The translations under genes and the position numbers were made by a program. The notes below the pieces were generated by a model. The model made no database searches. It saw only the letters and a list, made by a program, of their open reading frames with translations, and was not told where the DNA came from. Of a stretch of DNA of 64,000 bases, positions 1 to 12,510 are shown piece by piece (within the stretch, counting starts at the first letter, position 1; each line of letters starts with the position of its first letter). The stretch lies in assembly GCF_000975265.2 (NCBI RefSeq), contig NZ_CP083405.1, positions 496,001 through 560,000 on the forward strand. The letters run 5' to 3'. Source of the stretch: Mycobacterium lepromatosis (GTDB taxonomy: Bacteria; Actinomycetota; Actinomycetes; Mycobacteriales; Mycobacteriaceae).

Positions 1-703
1 GCACCGGCTGCGGATCTTGTCGTGCACGCGGTTCTGCGATAGGCGCGAAACCTGAACCCAGAAGCGAAGCGATGAGGGTCGTCCTGTCGCAGTAGGTTCG
101 ACTCTGGTTGCTCTGAGACTTGACTTTATTTCATTTCCGGGTCAGGTTCAGCGGCCTTGGTGTGCAGGCTCCGCCAGCTATTGTGCCTAGTAGTTGTCAT
201 GCCGGACGAACCACTCGCCGCGTTCGTTTTCGGTCACGTTCGCCAACGCGCCGGAGTCCTCGACGTAGGCCTCATCAGTGAACAGCATCATTAAGTATGG
301 AGGCAGCGGCCTTGTTGCAGAAGCAATCACCCCCGCTGGGCGTGGCGTAATGTAGGGCAAAGTCGCCGGGGTTCGTGTTCTGCTATTCGCCGGCCGTCAT
401 TATAGAGCTTCATCGTTCCGAACAACACGCAGAGGATCTCCGAGATAGTGCGGTGAAAGTGTGATATCGCCCCAACCACCGGCTGGGGCGATATCGATTC
501 GGTACAAGCCATAGTCGCTGCCGGTCTCTGCTGGTTGGGCAATTAATGGAGTACCTGAACTGGAACTTTATTATGGTTGGACGGCGAGTTGGCACGCTTA
601 AACCAGGAAGCTGACCTCCGGTTTTAGTCCTTGGCGTAGTATGGAGTGCGGGATAGGGCGGCACAACAAGGGGCCGCCTCTTCAGTCTGGCCCATTTTGT
701 CGG
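1..703. other. Degenerate region, no intact gene
   Basis: No frame here gives a convincing full protein. One stretch on the minus strand (about 303 down to 187) reads openly with mycobacterial-looking codon use, including LFTDEAYVEDSGALANVTEN and ending at a TAG at 187-189, so it may be the tail of a lost gene. I do not recognise it. In M. tuberculosis the gene beyond the Rv0439c-type dehydrogenase is moeA2, but I could not match this stretch to MoeA. Confidence 0.5.
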
Positions 704-1618
704 TCAGCCGACCGGATAGACTACCCCGGTGAGTTCTTCAGAGACCGCCCACAGCCGGAGCTGTCGATCAACGTCGTGGGACTTGTCGCTGGACGCCACA
801 ACCTTGGGATTGCCCCGCATTTCGGCGAACCCGTCCGGTCCGAAATATTGCCCGCCGAGCACTGCCGCATCGGTGGCGGCCCGCAGGGTCGGTAGCGCTC
901 CGGTCGCCGCGTCCTGGGTGAGGAACAGTTCGGCCACTGATAAAATGGGCGCAATCAGCGCAGGCAAGCTCCGGTTCAGTTCGGTGCGCGAGCCACCGGG
1001 ATGGGCGGCCACAGCGATCGTCGTTTGTCGGGTAGCCAGTCGGCGCTGCAGTTCGTACGTGAACAGTAGGTTGGCTAGCTTGGACTGCCCATAGGCAGCG
1101 ACCCTATTATAGCGGCATTCCCACTGTAGATCGTCGAAATGAATGTCAGCGAGCAGGCGGTGACCGAGGCTGCTGACAGTTATCACCCGCGAACCGGCGA
1201 TAGGCAGCAGCCGATCCAGCAGCAAGCCGGTGAAGGCAAAGTGGCCTAAGTGGTTGGTGCCGAACTGCAGCTCGAAACCGTCCTTGGTGGTCGACTTCGG
1301 TGTCCACATCACCCCGGCGTTGTTGATCAGCAAGTCGATGTGGTCGTAGTCAGACCGCAGTTGGTTTGCTGCGGCGCGCACAGACTCCAACGACGTCAAG
1401 TCGAGCTCTTGCAGCGCAACGTTGGTCTGCGCACTGGTGGCCGTGATGCGTGCGGCGGCGTTTTTGCCCTTATCGAGATTGCGCACCGCCAATACCACGT
1501 GGGCGCCATGCTCGGCGAGTGCCAGTGCGGTCTGATAGCCGAGGCCGGTGTTGGCACCGGTAATGACGGCGACGCGACCCGTCTGGTCGGGAATGTCAGC
1601 GGTGGTCCACTTGGCCAT
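704..1618 (-). CDS. Short-chain dehydrogenase/reductase (Rv0439c-like)
   Basis: A 304-residue NAD(P)-dependent oxidoreductase of the SDR family; its substrate is unknown. The Rossmann nucleotide-binding motif TGANTGLG lies at residues 20-27. The structural NNAG motif is at 99-102, a serine pair at 149-150, and the catalytic Y176-xxx-K180 in AYGQSKLAN. All key residues are present. The retinol-dehydrogenase-like subgroup fits the TGANTGLGYQ start. I chose the ATG at 1618 because AGGAG lies just upstream on the minus strand; an in-frame ATG further out at 1705 has no such site. The gene is divergent from the broken TetR gene, with 118 bases between them, so the TetR protein may once have regulated it. 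The position next to groEL2 matches Rv0439c in M. tuberculosis. Confidence 0.9.
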   Translation of the reverse strand: MAKWTTADIPDQTGRVAVITGANTGLGYQTALALAEHGAHVVLAVRNLDKGKNAAARITATSAQTNVALQELDLTSLESVRAAANQLRSDYDHIDLLINNAGVMWTPKSTTKDGFELQFGTNHLGHFAFTGLLLDRLLPIAGSRVITVSSLGHRLLADIHFDDLQWECRYNRVAAYGQSKLANLLFTYELQRRLATRQTTIAVAAHPGGSRTELNRSLPALIAPILSVAELFLTQDAATGALPTLRAATDAAVLGGQYFGPDGFAEMRGNPKVVASSDKSHDVDRQLRLWAVSEELTGVVYPVG

Positions 1619-1736
1619 GAATAGCTCCTCAAGCCTGTCTAAAGTAAGCGGGCCGAACGCTCCGGTTGGTTTGAAACCATACGGAACGCGAGCCCCGTTT
1701 TGCAATGTTCGTTCTTAGCCAGGATTGAGTGTTTAG

Positions 1737-2304
1737 ATGGCGCAACCCGCACGGCCGTTGCGTGCCGACACGGCGCGAAACCGTACGCGAATACTGGGAG
1801 TTGCTTATGAAACTTTCGCGGCCGAGGGCTTGTCGGTGCCGATTGACGAAATTGCTCGGCGCGCGGGTGTCGGAGCCGGCACTGTGTACCGGCATTTTCC
1901 GACGAAGGAGGCGCTGTGTGCGGCGGTCATCGAGGACCGCATGCCCCACCTCGTAGACAACGGGTATGTGCTGTTGAAGGCCGCCGGGTCGGGTGAAGCG
2001 CTTGTTCGCCTGTCTGCGCTTGCTCGTGTTGCACTGGGGCGCCACCGACCGCGGACTGGTCGACGCGCTGGCCGGGGTCGGGATCGGCATCCTCGGCGTC
2101 GCGCCCGATGCCGAGGATGCGTTTTTGACCATGCTCGGTGACCTGCTGTGCGCGGCGCAGTATGCGGGCATCGCGCGCAGAGACGTAGGCGTCCGCCAGG
2201 TCCAATCGATCCTGGTCGGATGCCACGCGATGGAGGCGTACAACTCGGCGTTGGCCGAGCGGGTGACCGATGTCGTCGTCGATGGTTTACGAGCGGCGCG
2301 GTAG
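1737..2304 (+). pseudogene. TetR-family regulator, frameshifted
   Basis: The first frame (from the ATG at 1737) encodes a good TetR helix-turn-helix, about residues 15-60. It contains FAAEGLSVPIDEIARRAGV followed by GTVYRHFPTKEALCAAVIED. Around 1990-2005 the reading frame shifts by one. The remainder, LFACLRLLVLHWGATDRGLVDALAG and onward to the TAG at 2302-2304, continues the ligand-binding domain in the next frame. The total length of about 189 residues is normal for the family, so a single frameshift seems to be the main lesion. It is divergent from the dehydrogenase at 704-1618, which is the usual arrangement for a TetR protein and its target. Loss of this repressor would leave the dehydrogenase constitutive; that is inference. 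Confidence 0.85.
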
Positions 2305-2317
2305 CGTCGGGGTGTTC

Positions 2318-4138
<1,821 letters not shown>

Positions 4139-4232
4139 CGTCCGGTGGCGATGCAGGCAACTACGCGGTCTGAGGTTGGGGTACTGATCAGCTGAGTAGC
4201 GGCGGGCCAACTGGGCAATCGGACAGGAGTAA

Positions 4233-4282
4233 GCAAAGAAAGAGCCTGGTCTCCTTTTTGGGGGGCCGGGTTCTTTCTTTGC
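4233..4282 (+). terminator. Hairpin terminator after groEL2
   Basis: GCAAAGAAAGAGCCTGG at 4233-4249 pairs with CCGGGTTCTTTCTTTGC at 4266-4282 over 17 positions with two G-U pairs, around a 16-base loop. It starts 95 bases after the groEL2 stop. There is no long U tract, which is common in mycobacteria. The stem could stop transcription from either side. Confidence 0.75.
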
Positions 4283-5139
4283 GCGTAGGGGGAGTCGGGC
4301 TTGACCCTGCCGGTGCAGGAACGTGGGTCGGAACGACACTGCACTGGGCGGTCTCGTCTAGGTGAGTGCCGGGGTTCGCTTCGGCGCTGGATGCTGAGCT
4401 CGACGTGTTCTTGGTGAGTAAGTTCGGCGTGCTGTGGTGAAGCGCGCACTACGAGCTCGCAAGTTCGACAGCGCTGACTAAAGCGTTGTTGTTGTGTGGT
4501 GGCCGGGGGTGTTGGTGTTTGTGGCAGGAATTGTTGGTCGGTTTCATAGGTGGCAGGTGAAGTAGTGTTCTGGTGTGCCATCGCTGGCCGATACGGTCGG
4601 GAGTTTGGTGGGCTAGCCTAGATCTTGTTGGCGCTGGGTGTTGGGGGCGCTTTCGGGTGCATGCTATGGCTGTGGGGTGTCTGTTTGTTCACCGGCCCTC
4701 GGCCAGCCGGTGTGCCCCCGGCTGTGTTGGTGCCGTGTTGGTTTCACAGTTCGTCGATGACCTCGCAGCCGGTGATGACGCGTACGGCGGTGCTCTAGCC
4801 TAGGGCAGTACTTGACTTTTTGTGGGGATCGACCGCGGAAGGAAGATAAAAGCCATCCACGGCGTGATCTGGTGACTTGTGCGCGTGGCGGGCTAACACA
4901 TCACCAGAAAAGCGCAACTGATCCCCGGCCACCCGCCACACCAGACGCACCCCCAGCATCGCCAGCTTCGATGTCGCGGCCGGTGACCAACACCAACTAC
5001 TCGGCGGCCCTTGCAAGCAGCCCACCTACGCCGCGACCAACCCTAAACCACCAACACAACCCACACCACCGATCCCCACCACATAACCCACCACACCCCT
5101 CAACCACACAAAACCAAACCAGCAAGAAATAACCACCAA
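4283..5139. other. Gene-free debris with a G-depleted tract
   Basis: No recognisable gene. A minus-strand frame at about 4795-5025 is open but I cannot assign it. From about 5041 to 5156 the plus strand is nearly all A, C and a little T, with only about five G in 116 bases, made of short CAC/ACC/CAA units. This compositional oddity is not explained by any gene I see. The region marks a break in gene order: M. tuberculosis has Rv0441c and PPE10 after groEL2, while here radA/lpqE (Rv3585/Rv3584) follow. Confidence 0.4.
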
Positions 5140-6100
5140 CAACCAGCACAACCACGATATCGCGGGTGCGCCTCAGTGCGCAGATGCCCGGCGGCATCGC
5201 ATAGCAACCCGGGTTAGGATCAATGCTGTGGTGAATATCAGCCACACGGCTTAGGTTCAGCCATCTCCACCTCACCGACCATTAACCCTGTGTTGGGCAG
5301 TGGCAGGTTAACGTAGGCCGAGGCCAGTGCAATCTGCGCCTGAGAGATCTGGCGACGGATCAGCAACGTCGTCAATTCCGTCGTCGCGCAACAGGAAACA
5401 CTCGACTTCGTCGGCGGTTCCGAATCAATTCTTGACATCCGCATCGGGTAGTTTAGTTTGCGATCGCCCTGTGAAATGTAGCATTACGTCGGCGAGGTGA
5501 TTAAGCGAGTGCGGCCTGGCGATGGACCAGTCTTTGGTGACATGTCCGACCAGAGTAAACCCAACTACCGTTAGCGTCTGCGGTCGGCGCTGTTGTTACG
5601 GTGCGTACTTCCGTCCCACCGCTGGTGATTTCGTCGGCTTCGGTGGTGGCCATGGTTTGCACCGAGGCGGTGATGACCAGTGCGGACTAGACCATCACGA
5701 TGTGGCTCAGCACCGTGTGCAGGTCGGATTCTACGGCCAGGTTGACCATTTGTGTGCCGTCACAACCGGTCCGGTTTTCGCTCCGCCGGATCTGGCCAGC
5801 GGATTCTTCGCCGGAGATATCCAGCGCACGTCGGCGGGATTGCGTCCAGTGGTAGGCAACCTTGAGTAGCAGTATAGATTTGCTCGCGCTCGGATCACCC
5901 GCTAGAAGCCTTGCCGAGCCGGGCACCATATTGCCGCCAACCACCCGGTTTAATTCGTCGACACCCGTAAGTCCCGGCAATGTGTGGTGCGCGTCGATGG
6001 AATTGATCGAAATGGCTTGCGAAACCCGGTTTGCGGAATAACGTCCGCCGCCACTGATTGCACCAAATACCAATATACTTATTGAGGGTGCACCCAATTA
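5140..6100 (-). pseudogene. radA: DNA repair protein RadA, decayed
   Basis: The minus strand keeps several RadA segments: LPGLTGVDELNRVVGGNMVPG and LLAGDPSASKSILLLKVA near 5900-6000, SGEESAGQIR near 5800, and SDLHTVLSHI near 5700. A C-terminal piece, IALASAYVNLPLPNTGL, lies near 5290-5340. The Walker A motif should read GDPGVGKST but is GDPSASKSI, so the ATP site is destroyed. The distance between the two ends is several hundred bases short, so the middle is deleted, and the zinc-finger start is not found. The position next to lpqE matches Rv3585. RadA normally processes recombination intermediates. The gene is certainly non-functional. Confidence 0.85.
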
Positions 6101-6256
6101 TCGTACTCTAAGGCAACGTTTCCCACTTAGCGGTGAAAATGACGGCATTCCGAGTAACCGGTACTGCGCATGCGCACTAATGTTAGCTACCTGATGACCG
6201 TATCGGGGTAATATAGTGGTTTAAAACGAAGGCCGTTGACCAGTGGTTAAAGCTGT

Positions 6257-6808
6257 TTAGGCCTGAGGTGGGGCGAGTCCGGCCGAGATGGGCACAGTTA
6301 CGCTGGTTTGTCCAGCCTTCTCGAAGTTGAAGGTAAAGTTGTAGGTGAGGCCATTGGTAATGGGCTTGGCCAAGGTGACGATTGCTTTAGCGACGTTGTT
6401 AGACTGGGAGGGGCTTGGCGCTATTGGTTGCCCTTCGGGCGTACCGACGAACAACATCCCATTGGCGGGAACTTGAGTGTGTCCGCTCAGCGCCACCGTG
6501 CCGATGTCACTGGTTACAGACACTAGCCGGTCCGTGACATCCGGAGAATCATTGATGGCCACCAGCACCAAGTTCACCGTTCGGCCCGGTTGGAAGAAGT
6601 CACCGGTTTGTGCAGCTTGGATGCGTATGTCGCGCAATGCCAGCTTGTTGAGTGTGACCTGGTTGCCGTTGACGGCCGGTTCCTGAGTCGCGGTTTGCGA
6701 GATCTGGCCCGCTCCGCAACAGCTAAGCACCGAAGCCGCCAAAGCCAAAAAGCCTAGGATGGCGACCCGAGTAGCCAGCGTGGGAAGGCTGATCTTGAAA
6801 CGTCTCAC
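6257..6808 (-). CDS. lpqE: Lipoprotein LpqE
   Basis: A 183-residue exported protein of a family conserved in mycobacteria; its molecular role is not established. It has a basic start (MRRFK), a hydrophobic stretch at about residues 13-29, then a cysteine pair C30-C31 in VLSCCGAGQ. The M. tuberculosis protein reads SGC at this place from memory, so the lipobox here is imperfect, although lipidation is still plausible. The mature part contains ISQTATQEPAVNGNQVTLN and ends with GQTSVTVPISAGL, both as in LpqE. The ATG at 6808 gives the expected length. It is divergent from carD with about 350 bases between them, the same arrangement as Rv3584/Rv3583c. Downstream lies the dead radA. Confidence 0.93.
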   Translation of the reverse strand: MRRFKISLPTLATRVAILGFLALAASVLSCCGAGQISQTATQEPAVNGNQVTLNKLALRDIRIQAAQTGDFFQPGRTVNLVLVAINDSPDVTDRLVSVTSDIGTVALSGHTQVPANGMLFVGTPEGQPIAPSPSQSNNVAKAIVTLAKPITNGLTYNFTFNFEKAGQTSVTVPISAGLAPPQA

Positions 6809-7140
6809 TGATGGCCTCCTGCTGGGATACCGGTCAAGGCATTAGGACAGCAGCTCAACTATGCACAGTAACGAGGAATATGCATAGGTAGATTTAAGAA
6901 CGTGCTGTCGACGGTAGACGGTAGCGGAGGACACAGGACTTAGCGTTGCGGGGGCCTTGGTTTGAGCCCCGCGGGGTTGCCGATAGTGACTTGTCAAGTG
7001 CCTCTACGCTGCTACAAGAGGATGTTGTGTAGTGCGGTGCGTGGCACGTTTGCCCTGTCTGTCAACCCCCAATCTGCGGGTGTTGTGCCTCCTGACCTGC
7101 ACCGTTGTGCGCGCTTATGGGGTTGCCGTGTTAGGATTGA

Positions 7141-7653
<513 letters not shown>

Positions 7654-7672
7654 ATAACCCTGAGGCTTGGGG

Positions 7673-8398
7673 ATGGCTGTAGCAACGGGCACTGTGGTTG
7701 CAGTGGTCCCGGCCGCCGGGTCGGGGAAGCGGCTAGCGGCGGGCATTCCGAAGGCATTCTGTGAACTTGACGGGCGCACGATTGTCGAACGTGCCGTCAC
7801 TGGCTTGCTGGAGTCTGGTGTTGTTGACCATGTTGTGGTAGCGGTGCCTGCCGATCGCATTGACCAGACCCAGTGGGTGCTATCCCAACGGCTAGCCAAG
7901 TCGGTGGGTCAATACGCCACGGTTGTGGCTGGCGGGGCCGACCGCACCAAATCGGTGGCTCAGGCTCTTGCGGCCCTCCCCGCCCCTTCAAGGGCGGGCG
8001 CACCCGAGTTTATATTGGTGCATGACGCCGCGCGGGCGCTGACACCAGCACGGTTAATCGTGCGGGTGGTTGATGCTTTACGCGCTGGTAATACCGCGGT
8101 CGTTCCAGCTCTGCCACTGTCTGACACCATTAAAGCCGTGGACGTCAACGGAATGGTTCTCAGCACTCCGGAGCGGTTCGGTTTGCGGGCGGTGCAGACC
8201 CCGCAGGGGTTTGCCACCGAGCTGCTGCGGTGCGCTTATCAGCGTTGCCTCCATCTTGATGCCGTCGATTTCACCGACGATGCTTCCCTCGTCGAACATC
8301 TCGGTGGCCAGGTTCAGGTGGTCGCCGGCGACCCACTGGCGTTTAAGATCACCACCCAGTTGGATCTGCTGCTGGCGAAGAAGATTCTGCGCCTGTGA
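7673..8398 (+). CDS. ispD: 2-C-methyl-D-erythritol 4-phosphate cytidylyltransferase IspD
   Basis: A 241-residue cytosolic enzyme of the MEP isoprenoid pathway. It joins CTP and methylerythritol phosphate to give CDP-methylerythritol. The nucleotide-binding signature PAAGSGKRL is at residues 13-21 with the following lysine in [15 protein letters not shown] and VHDAARAL are further family motifs. The ATG at 7673 lies within GGGGATGG; an in-frame TTG six bases earlier is less likely. The stop overlaps the ispF start (GTGA at 8395-8398), so the two enzymes are translationally coupled. They act close together in the pathway, separated only by IspE. Length is as in other mycobacteria. Confidence 0.97.
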   Translation: MAVATGTVVAVVPAAGSGKRLAAGIPKAFCELDGRTIVERAVTGLLESGVVDHVVVAVPADRIDQTQWVLSQRLAKSVGQYATVVAGGADRTKSVAQALAALPAPSRAGAPEFILVHDAARALTPARLIVRVVDALRAGNTAVVPALPLSDTIKAVDVNGMVLSTPERFGLRAVQTPQGFATELLRCAYQRCLHLDAVDFTDDASLVEHLGGQVQVVAGDPLAFKITTQLDLLLAKKILRL

Positions 8399-8871
8399 GC
8401 GAACTGCCACGGGTCGGTTTGGGTTTCGATGTCCATGTGTTTGAACCGGGGCGGCCGTGTTGGCTTGTGGGGTTGCTGTTCCCGGACAACGACGGCTGCT
8501 CCGGGCATTCCGATGGTGACGTGGCGGTGCATGCGCTGTGTGATGCCGTGTTGTCGGCCGCGGGGCAGGGCGATATCGGCGGCCTGTTCGCCGTTGGTGA
8601 TCCGCGTTGGGAAAACGTCAGTGGTGCTGACATGCTGCGCCATGTCGTCGACTTGTTACTGCGACATGGCTACGAGGTCGTCAACGCGTCCGTTCAAGTG
8701 ATCGGTAACCGACCGAAGATTGGTCCGCGCCGCAGTGAGGCGCAACGGCTGCTGTCAGCGCTGCTACGGGCGCCAGTATCAGTGGCCGCGACGACCACCG
8801 ATGGACTTGGCCTGACTGGGCGCGGCGAGGGCTTGTCCGCCATCGCGACCGCATTGGTGGTCCAGGTCTGA
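8395..8871 (+). CDS. ispF: 2-C-methyl-D-erythritol 2,4-cyclodiphosphate synthase IspF
   Basis: A 158-residue trimeric metal enzyme that cyclises CDP-methylerythritol 2-phosphate with release of CMP, giving methylerythritol cyclodiphosphate. The zinc ligands are visible: D12 and H14 in GFDVH, and H46 after [10 protein letters not shown]. The C-terminal motif [14 protein letters not shown] is typical. Translation starts at a GTG that overlaps the last codon and stop of ispD by four bases. The gene is intact and of normal length. Keeping ispD and ispF while neighbouring regions decay fits the essential role of this pathway in mycobacteria. Confidence 0.97.
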   Translation: MSELPRVGLGFDVHVFEPGRPCWLVGLLFPDNDGCSGHSDGDVAVHALCDAVLSAAGQGDIGGLFAVGDPRWENVSGADMLRHVVDLLLRHGYEVVNASVQVIGNRPKIGPRRSEAQRLLSALLRAPVSVAATTTDGLGLTGRGEGLSAIATALVVQV

Positions 8872-8925
8872 CAGCCGTGTGCTGAGAATCCGCCAACGCG
8901 GAACCAGCAGGTAAGCTGGCCCGTC

Positions 8926-10347
8926 GTGACCGATAGTGCCCATTTGCGGCTCCACGACACGGTGGCTGGTGCCGTGCGCGATTTCGTTCCGCTGCGAACG
9001 GGGCACGTCTCTATCTACCTGTGTGGTGCCACTGTTCAAGGACAGCCGCATATCGGGCACGTTCGCAGCGGGGTGGCCTTCGACATTCTGCGCCGGTGGC
9101 TCATTGCACGTGGCTATGACGTCGCGTTCATCCGCAACGTCACCGATATCGACGACAAGATTCTTAGTAAGGCTGCCGCGGCTGACCGGCCGTGGTGGGA
9201 ATGGGCGGCCACTCACGAGCGCGCGTTCACCGCGGCCTATGACGCCTTGGACGTTTTGCCGCCGTCAGCAGAGCCGCGAGCCACCGGGCACATTACCCAG
9301 ATGATCGAGTTGATTGAGCTGTTGCTCAAGACCGGTCACGCCTATACCGGTGGCTCTGATGTTTACTTCGACGTGCTCAGCTATCCGGATTATGGCCAAC
9401 TATCCGGGTACAAGATAGACTGTATACGCCAAGGCGAGGATGTGACTACCGGTAAGCGTGACCAGCGCGACTTCACCTTGTGGAAGGGCGCTAAGCCTGG
9501 TGAGCCGTCGTGGCCTACACCGTGGGGCCGTGGCCGTCCAGGTTGGCACCTGGAATGTTCGGCAATGGCTCGTGCTTATCTTGGTTCTGAATTCGACATC
9601 CATTGCGGTGGAATGGATTTAGTCTTCCCGCACCACGAAAATGAAATCGCGCAGAGCCGCGCTGCCGGGGATGGCTTCGCCCGGTACTGGCTGCACAATG
9701 GCTGGGTAACGATGGGTGGGGAGAAGATGAGTAAGTCGCTGGGTAACGTGTTGTCCATCCCAGCTATGCTGCAGCGGGTTCGGCCGGCAGAACTGCGTTA
9801 CTATCTCGGCAGCGCTCACTACCGGTCGATGCTGGAGTTCTCCGAGACCGCGTTACAGGATGCGGTCAAAGCCTATGTCGGAGTGGAGGATTTCCTGAAT
9901 AGGGTGCGTACTCGGGTTGGTGCCGTTGGCACCGGCGAATTGACTCCGCGGTTCGCTGCAGCACTCGACGACGATCTGGCGGTGCCGATCGCGCTGTCTG
10001 AAGTGCACCACGCTCGTGCGGAGGGCAACCGAGCGCTCGACAGCGGTGACCATGAAGGTGCGTTGACGAACGCTGGCGCGATTCGAGCGATGATGGGCAT
10101 CTTGGGTTGTGACCCGCTTGACGAACGTTGGGAATCCCGCGATGAGACGTCGGCGGCGTTAGCGGCTATCGATGTGCTGGTGGCCGCTGAGCTAGAAAGC
10201 CGGCAAATGGCACGTGAGCAGCGCAACTGGGTGCTTGCCGATCAGATCCGCGATCGACTCAAGGATGCCGGTATCGAGGTAACTGATACCGTCGACGGGC
10301 CGCAGTGGGAACTGCTGGCTGGCGATAAGCAAATCGATGCCCGGTAA
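8926..10347 (+). CDS. cysS: Cysteinyl-tRNA synthetase CysS
   Basis: A 473-residue class I aminoacyl-tRNA synthetase that charges tRNA-Cys. The signature HIGH is at residues 42-45 (PHIGHVRSG) and KMSKS at 267-271. The zinc ligands that select cysteine are C33, C211, H236 and E240 (LCGAT, HLECSAM, FPHHENE). The start is a GTG at 8926, 54 bases after ispF. The end overlaps the rlmB start by 11 bases. Mycobacteria also have the related ligase MshC for mycothiol, but the length, the C-terminal anticodon-binding region and the position before rlmB fit CysS1 (Rv3580c). Confidence 0.97.
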   Translation: MTDSAHLRLHDTVAGAVRDFVPLRTGHVSIYLCGATVQGQPHIGHVRSGVAFDILRRWLIARGYDVAFIRNVTDIDDKILSKAAAADRPWWEWAATHERAFTAAYDALDVLPPSAEPRATGHITQMIELIELLLKTGHAYTGGSDVYFDVLSYPDYGQLSGYKIDCIRQGEDVTTGKRDQRDFTLWKGAKPGEPSWPTPWGRGRPGWHLECSAMARAYLGSEFDIHCGGMDLVFPHHENEIAQSRAAGDGFARYWLHNGWVTMGGEKMSKSLGNVLSIPAMLQRVRPAELRYYLGSAHYRSMLEFSETALQDAVKAYVGVEDFLNRVRTRVGAVGTGELTPRFAAALDDDLAVPIALSEVHHARAEGNRALDSGDHEGALTNAGAIRAMMGILGCDPLDERWESRDETSAALAAIDVLVAAELESRQMAREQRNWVLADQIRDRLKDAGIEVTDTVDGPQWELLAGDKQIDAR

Positions 10348-11266
10348 CTCGCGTCGCCGGGGGGCCGTCCGCAAATCTGGCACCAAGAAGGGGACCAGCG
10401 TTGGCTCGGGCGGCCAGCGTCGCCGCGCGTTGGAGGGGCGTGGTCCGACACCGCCGGCGCATCTGCGTACCAATCACCCAGCCGCCAAGCGGACTCAATC
10501 CTCGCTGCACCGGTCGGTCAAACGCACCGACGAGACAGAAACGGTGCTTGGCCGTAACCCGGTGCTGGAATGCCTGCGCGCCGGCGTTCCGGCGACTGCG
10601 CTCTACGTTGCGCTCGGTACCGAAGTCGATGAGCGGCTCACCGAATCCGTTACGAGAGCAGCCGATGTGGGCATGGCGATCCTCGAAGTACCGCGCACGG
10701 ACCTGGATCGAATGACCAACAACCACTTGCATCAGGGCATAGCGTTACAGGTACCGCCTTACCACTACGCCCACTCCGATGATCTGCTCGCCGCCGCTAC
10801 CGACTCGCCGCCGGCGTTGTTGGTCGCGCTGGATAACATCTCCGACCCCCGTAATCTCGGTGCAATCGTGCGATCGGTAGCGGCATTCAGCGGCCATGGT
10901 GTCTTGGTCCCACAGCGGCGTTCCGCCTCGGTCACCGCGGTTGCGTGGCGCACTAGCGCCGGTGCTGCGGCGCGGATCCCAGTGGCGCGGGCTACCAATC
11001 TAACTAGGGCGCTAAAGGTTTGGGCCGATCAAGGACTGCGGGTGATTGGACTGGACCACGACGGTGACACCGCACTCGACGACTTGGACGGCACAGACCC
11101 GTTGGCGGTAGTCGTTGGCTCGGAAGGCAAGGGTCTGTCGAGGCTGGTGCGGCAGAATTGCGATGAGGTGGTGTCGATACCGATGGCCGGTCAGACCGAA
11201 TCGCTGAATGCTTCTGTGGCCGTCGGGGTGGTGCTTGCCGAAATAGCCCGTCAACGCAGGCGTTAA
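10337..11266 (+). CDS. rlmB: 23S rRNA 2'-O-ribose methyltransferase RlmB (SpoU family)
   Basis: A 309-residue SPOUT-class methyltransferase. Members of the TrmH/RlmB group methylate the ribose of a guanosine in 23S rRNA using S-adenosylmethionine; the exact target here is inferred from the family. The first 65 residues are rich in Arg, Lys and Gly and probably bind RNA. A substrate-binding domain (from [12 protein letters not shown]) and the knotted catalytic domain follow. Catalytic motifs are [15 protein letters not shown] at 166-180, [10 protein letters not shown] at 261-270 and [10 protein letters not shown] at 288-297. The start overlaps cysS by 11 bases, so it belongs to the same transcript. 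It is the last intact gene of the carD run. Confidence 0.95.
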   Translation: MPGNSRRRGAVRKSGTKKGTSVGSGGQRRRALEGRGPTPPAHLRTNHPAAKRTQSSLHRSVKRTDETETVLGRNPVLECLRAGVPATALYVALGTEVDERLTESVTRAADVGMAILEVPRTDLDRMTNNHLHQGIALQVPPYHYAHSDDLLAAATDSPPALLVALDNISDPRNLGAIVRSVAAFSGHGVLVPQRRSASVTAVAWRTSAGAAARIPVARATNLTRALKVWADQGLRVIGLDHDGDTALDDLDGTDPLAVVVGSEGKGLSRLVRQNCDEVVSIPMAGQTESLNASVAVGVVLAEIARQRRR

Positions 11267-11269
11267 AGC

Positions 11270-11915
11270 TGCTGCTCGGCCGGCTCGCCTACATCGGCGC
11301 CGTGTTGGTGATGATGACCCTCCGTGGTGCTTGCGCTGCTGTCGTCGGCGACCTCGTAACCACCCGGCTTCTATTTGTGGGTGCATACCGATTGTCGCTG
11401 TTAGGTAACCGGGTAGTCATTGCGCGTCTGCACTAAAGCGCCTGAACTCGGGGTCACCACACTCGAGTTCGGAATCAACATCACCAAGGATGGCTAACCA
11501 CCGGTGTGGCACGATCTCAAATTGAGTCGCAATAATGCGACGACGCCGCACTCGCGTTCGTCGGCTACCTGCTAATATCCTTACGTCGGAAAATTCGTGC
11601 ATGCGCTCACCTTGGCTAGCTTCGCACGCTGGACCGCGGCAAGCCAAGAAGAGAATTTCCCCAGGCTAAGGTGGTACGGGGCAACAAGATAGTTGTCTTG
11701 CTGGAAGTCTTTGCGCTAACCGATTCCTACCTGGCTTATGTACGGTTCAATATCGGGACCAAGGTAGCGGCCCGATCGGCCAGCCGTTCCGCCGCCTCTC
11801 AAGAGTTCGTTGATGTGGTGCCCGCTGTGGTCAGATCTGCCGGCAAGGTCGACTGGGTGGAAATTCAAAGCTTCGACTGGCAAACGCCACCAATGGTGCG
11901 TCAGGCTTATTCGTC
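11270..11915 (+). pseudogene. Glycerophosphodiester phosphodiesterase, decayed
   Basis: Directly after rlmB the plus strand reads LLLGRLAYIGAVLVMMTLRG, like a signal peptide. Further fragments occur in shifting frames: APELGVTTLEFGINITKDG then PPVWHDLKLS, matching the GDPD pattern LGV-TLE-D-TKDG-VVWHD. Near 11700-11890 are LLEVFALTDSYLAYVRFNIGT and VDWVEIQSFDWQTPPMVRQ, matching the later GDPD strands (VRFNIETK, IQSFDW). At least three frameshifts and stops are present, and the HRGG active-site start is not found. The enzyme would have hydrolysed glycerophosphodiesters outside the membrane. Assignment rests on motif recall only. Confidence 0.65.
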
Positions 11916-12054
11916 TATAATTGTTGGTGGCTTTATGGGATGAGCGGATTTTAGTAGCCGGCTACTCAGGCCACGGGAGACGTTGGCGGCTACCGCGCGA
12001 GTGAACAGTTCCCGCGCCTCGGATGACTCTGGTCGCAAAATCTTTTTGGTCAGA

Positions 12055-12510
12055 CGGGAAGTTCCGCCTGGCCGCGGTGATCGGGATCCTCTAGAACAGA
12101 TAGCGTGACAGGTATGGGGCTCGGTCGATCAGAGCGTGCCCGTGCGGGGTTTGCATAAGTCAGATACAACGCAACCTGGGTGTTCTCGATGCGTCCGACG
12201 GTGTCGGTAGACTGGCGTTGCACCTTAACCGAGTGTATCCTTCTTGGTGTTGCCAGTTTCGTCAACTACGAGAATTGCGCCGGGGTGGCCGAAGGCATTG
12301 ACGACGTAGTAGCGTCCGATCATCTTGAATTCTGTCGGTGCTCCATTTCGTCTGCGCCAGGCAGATGCTGCAACCCATCTGATGTCGAATCATCGCGGCG
12401 TTCGGCAATCGTCTAGCAATTCTGGCGATCCAGACCCGATACCATCTCAAGCATCAACTCACTGGTACGGTGTAGTGATTCGTAGCGGGCGAACCGCGGA
12501 GTGATCCTAT
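12055..12510 (-). pseudogene. IS701-type transposase remnant
   Basis: Minus-strand fragments match IS701-family transposases: FARYESLHRTSELMLEMV near 12500, then MGCSICLAQTKWSTDRIQDD near 12370 in a second frame (family pattern GMQ-LL--A-WD-D-IRDD), and VKVQRQSTDTVGRIENTQVA with LYLTYANPARARSDR near 12130-12240. The last corresponds to the family motif VQRQYTGTAGRIENAQVAVYLTY. Several frameshifts separate the pieces, the C-terminal half is missing and I see no terminal inverted repeats. It is an old, dead element. Confidence 0.75.
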
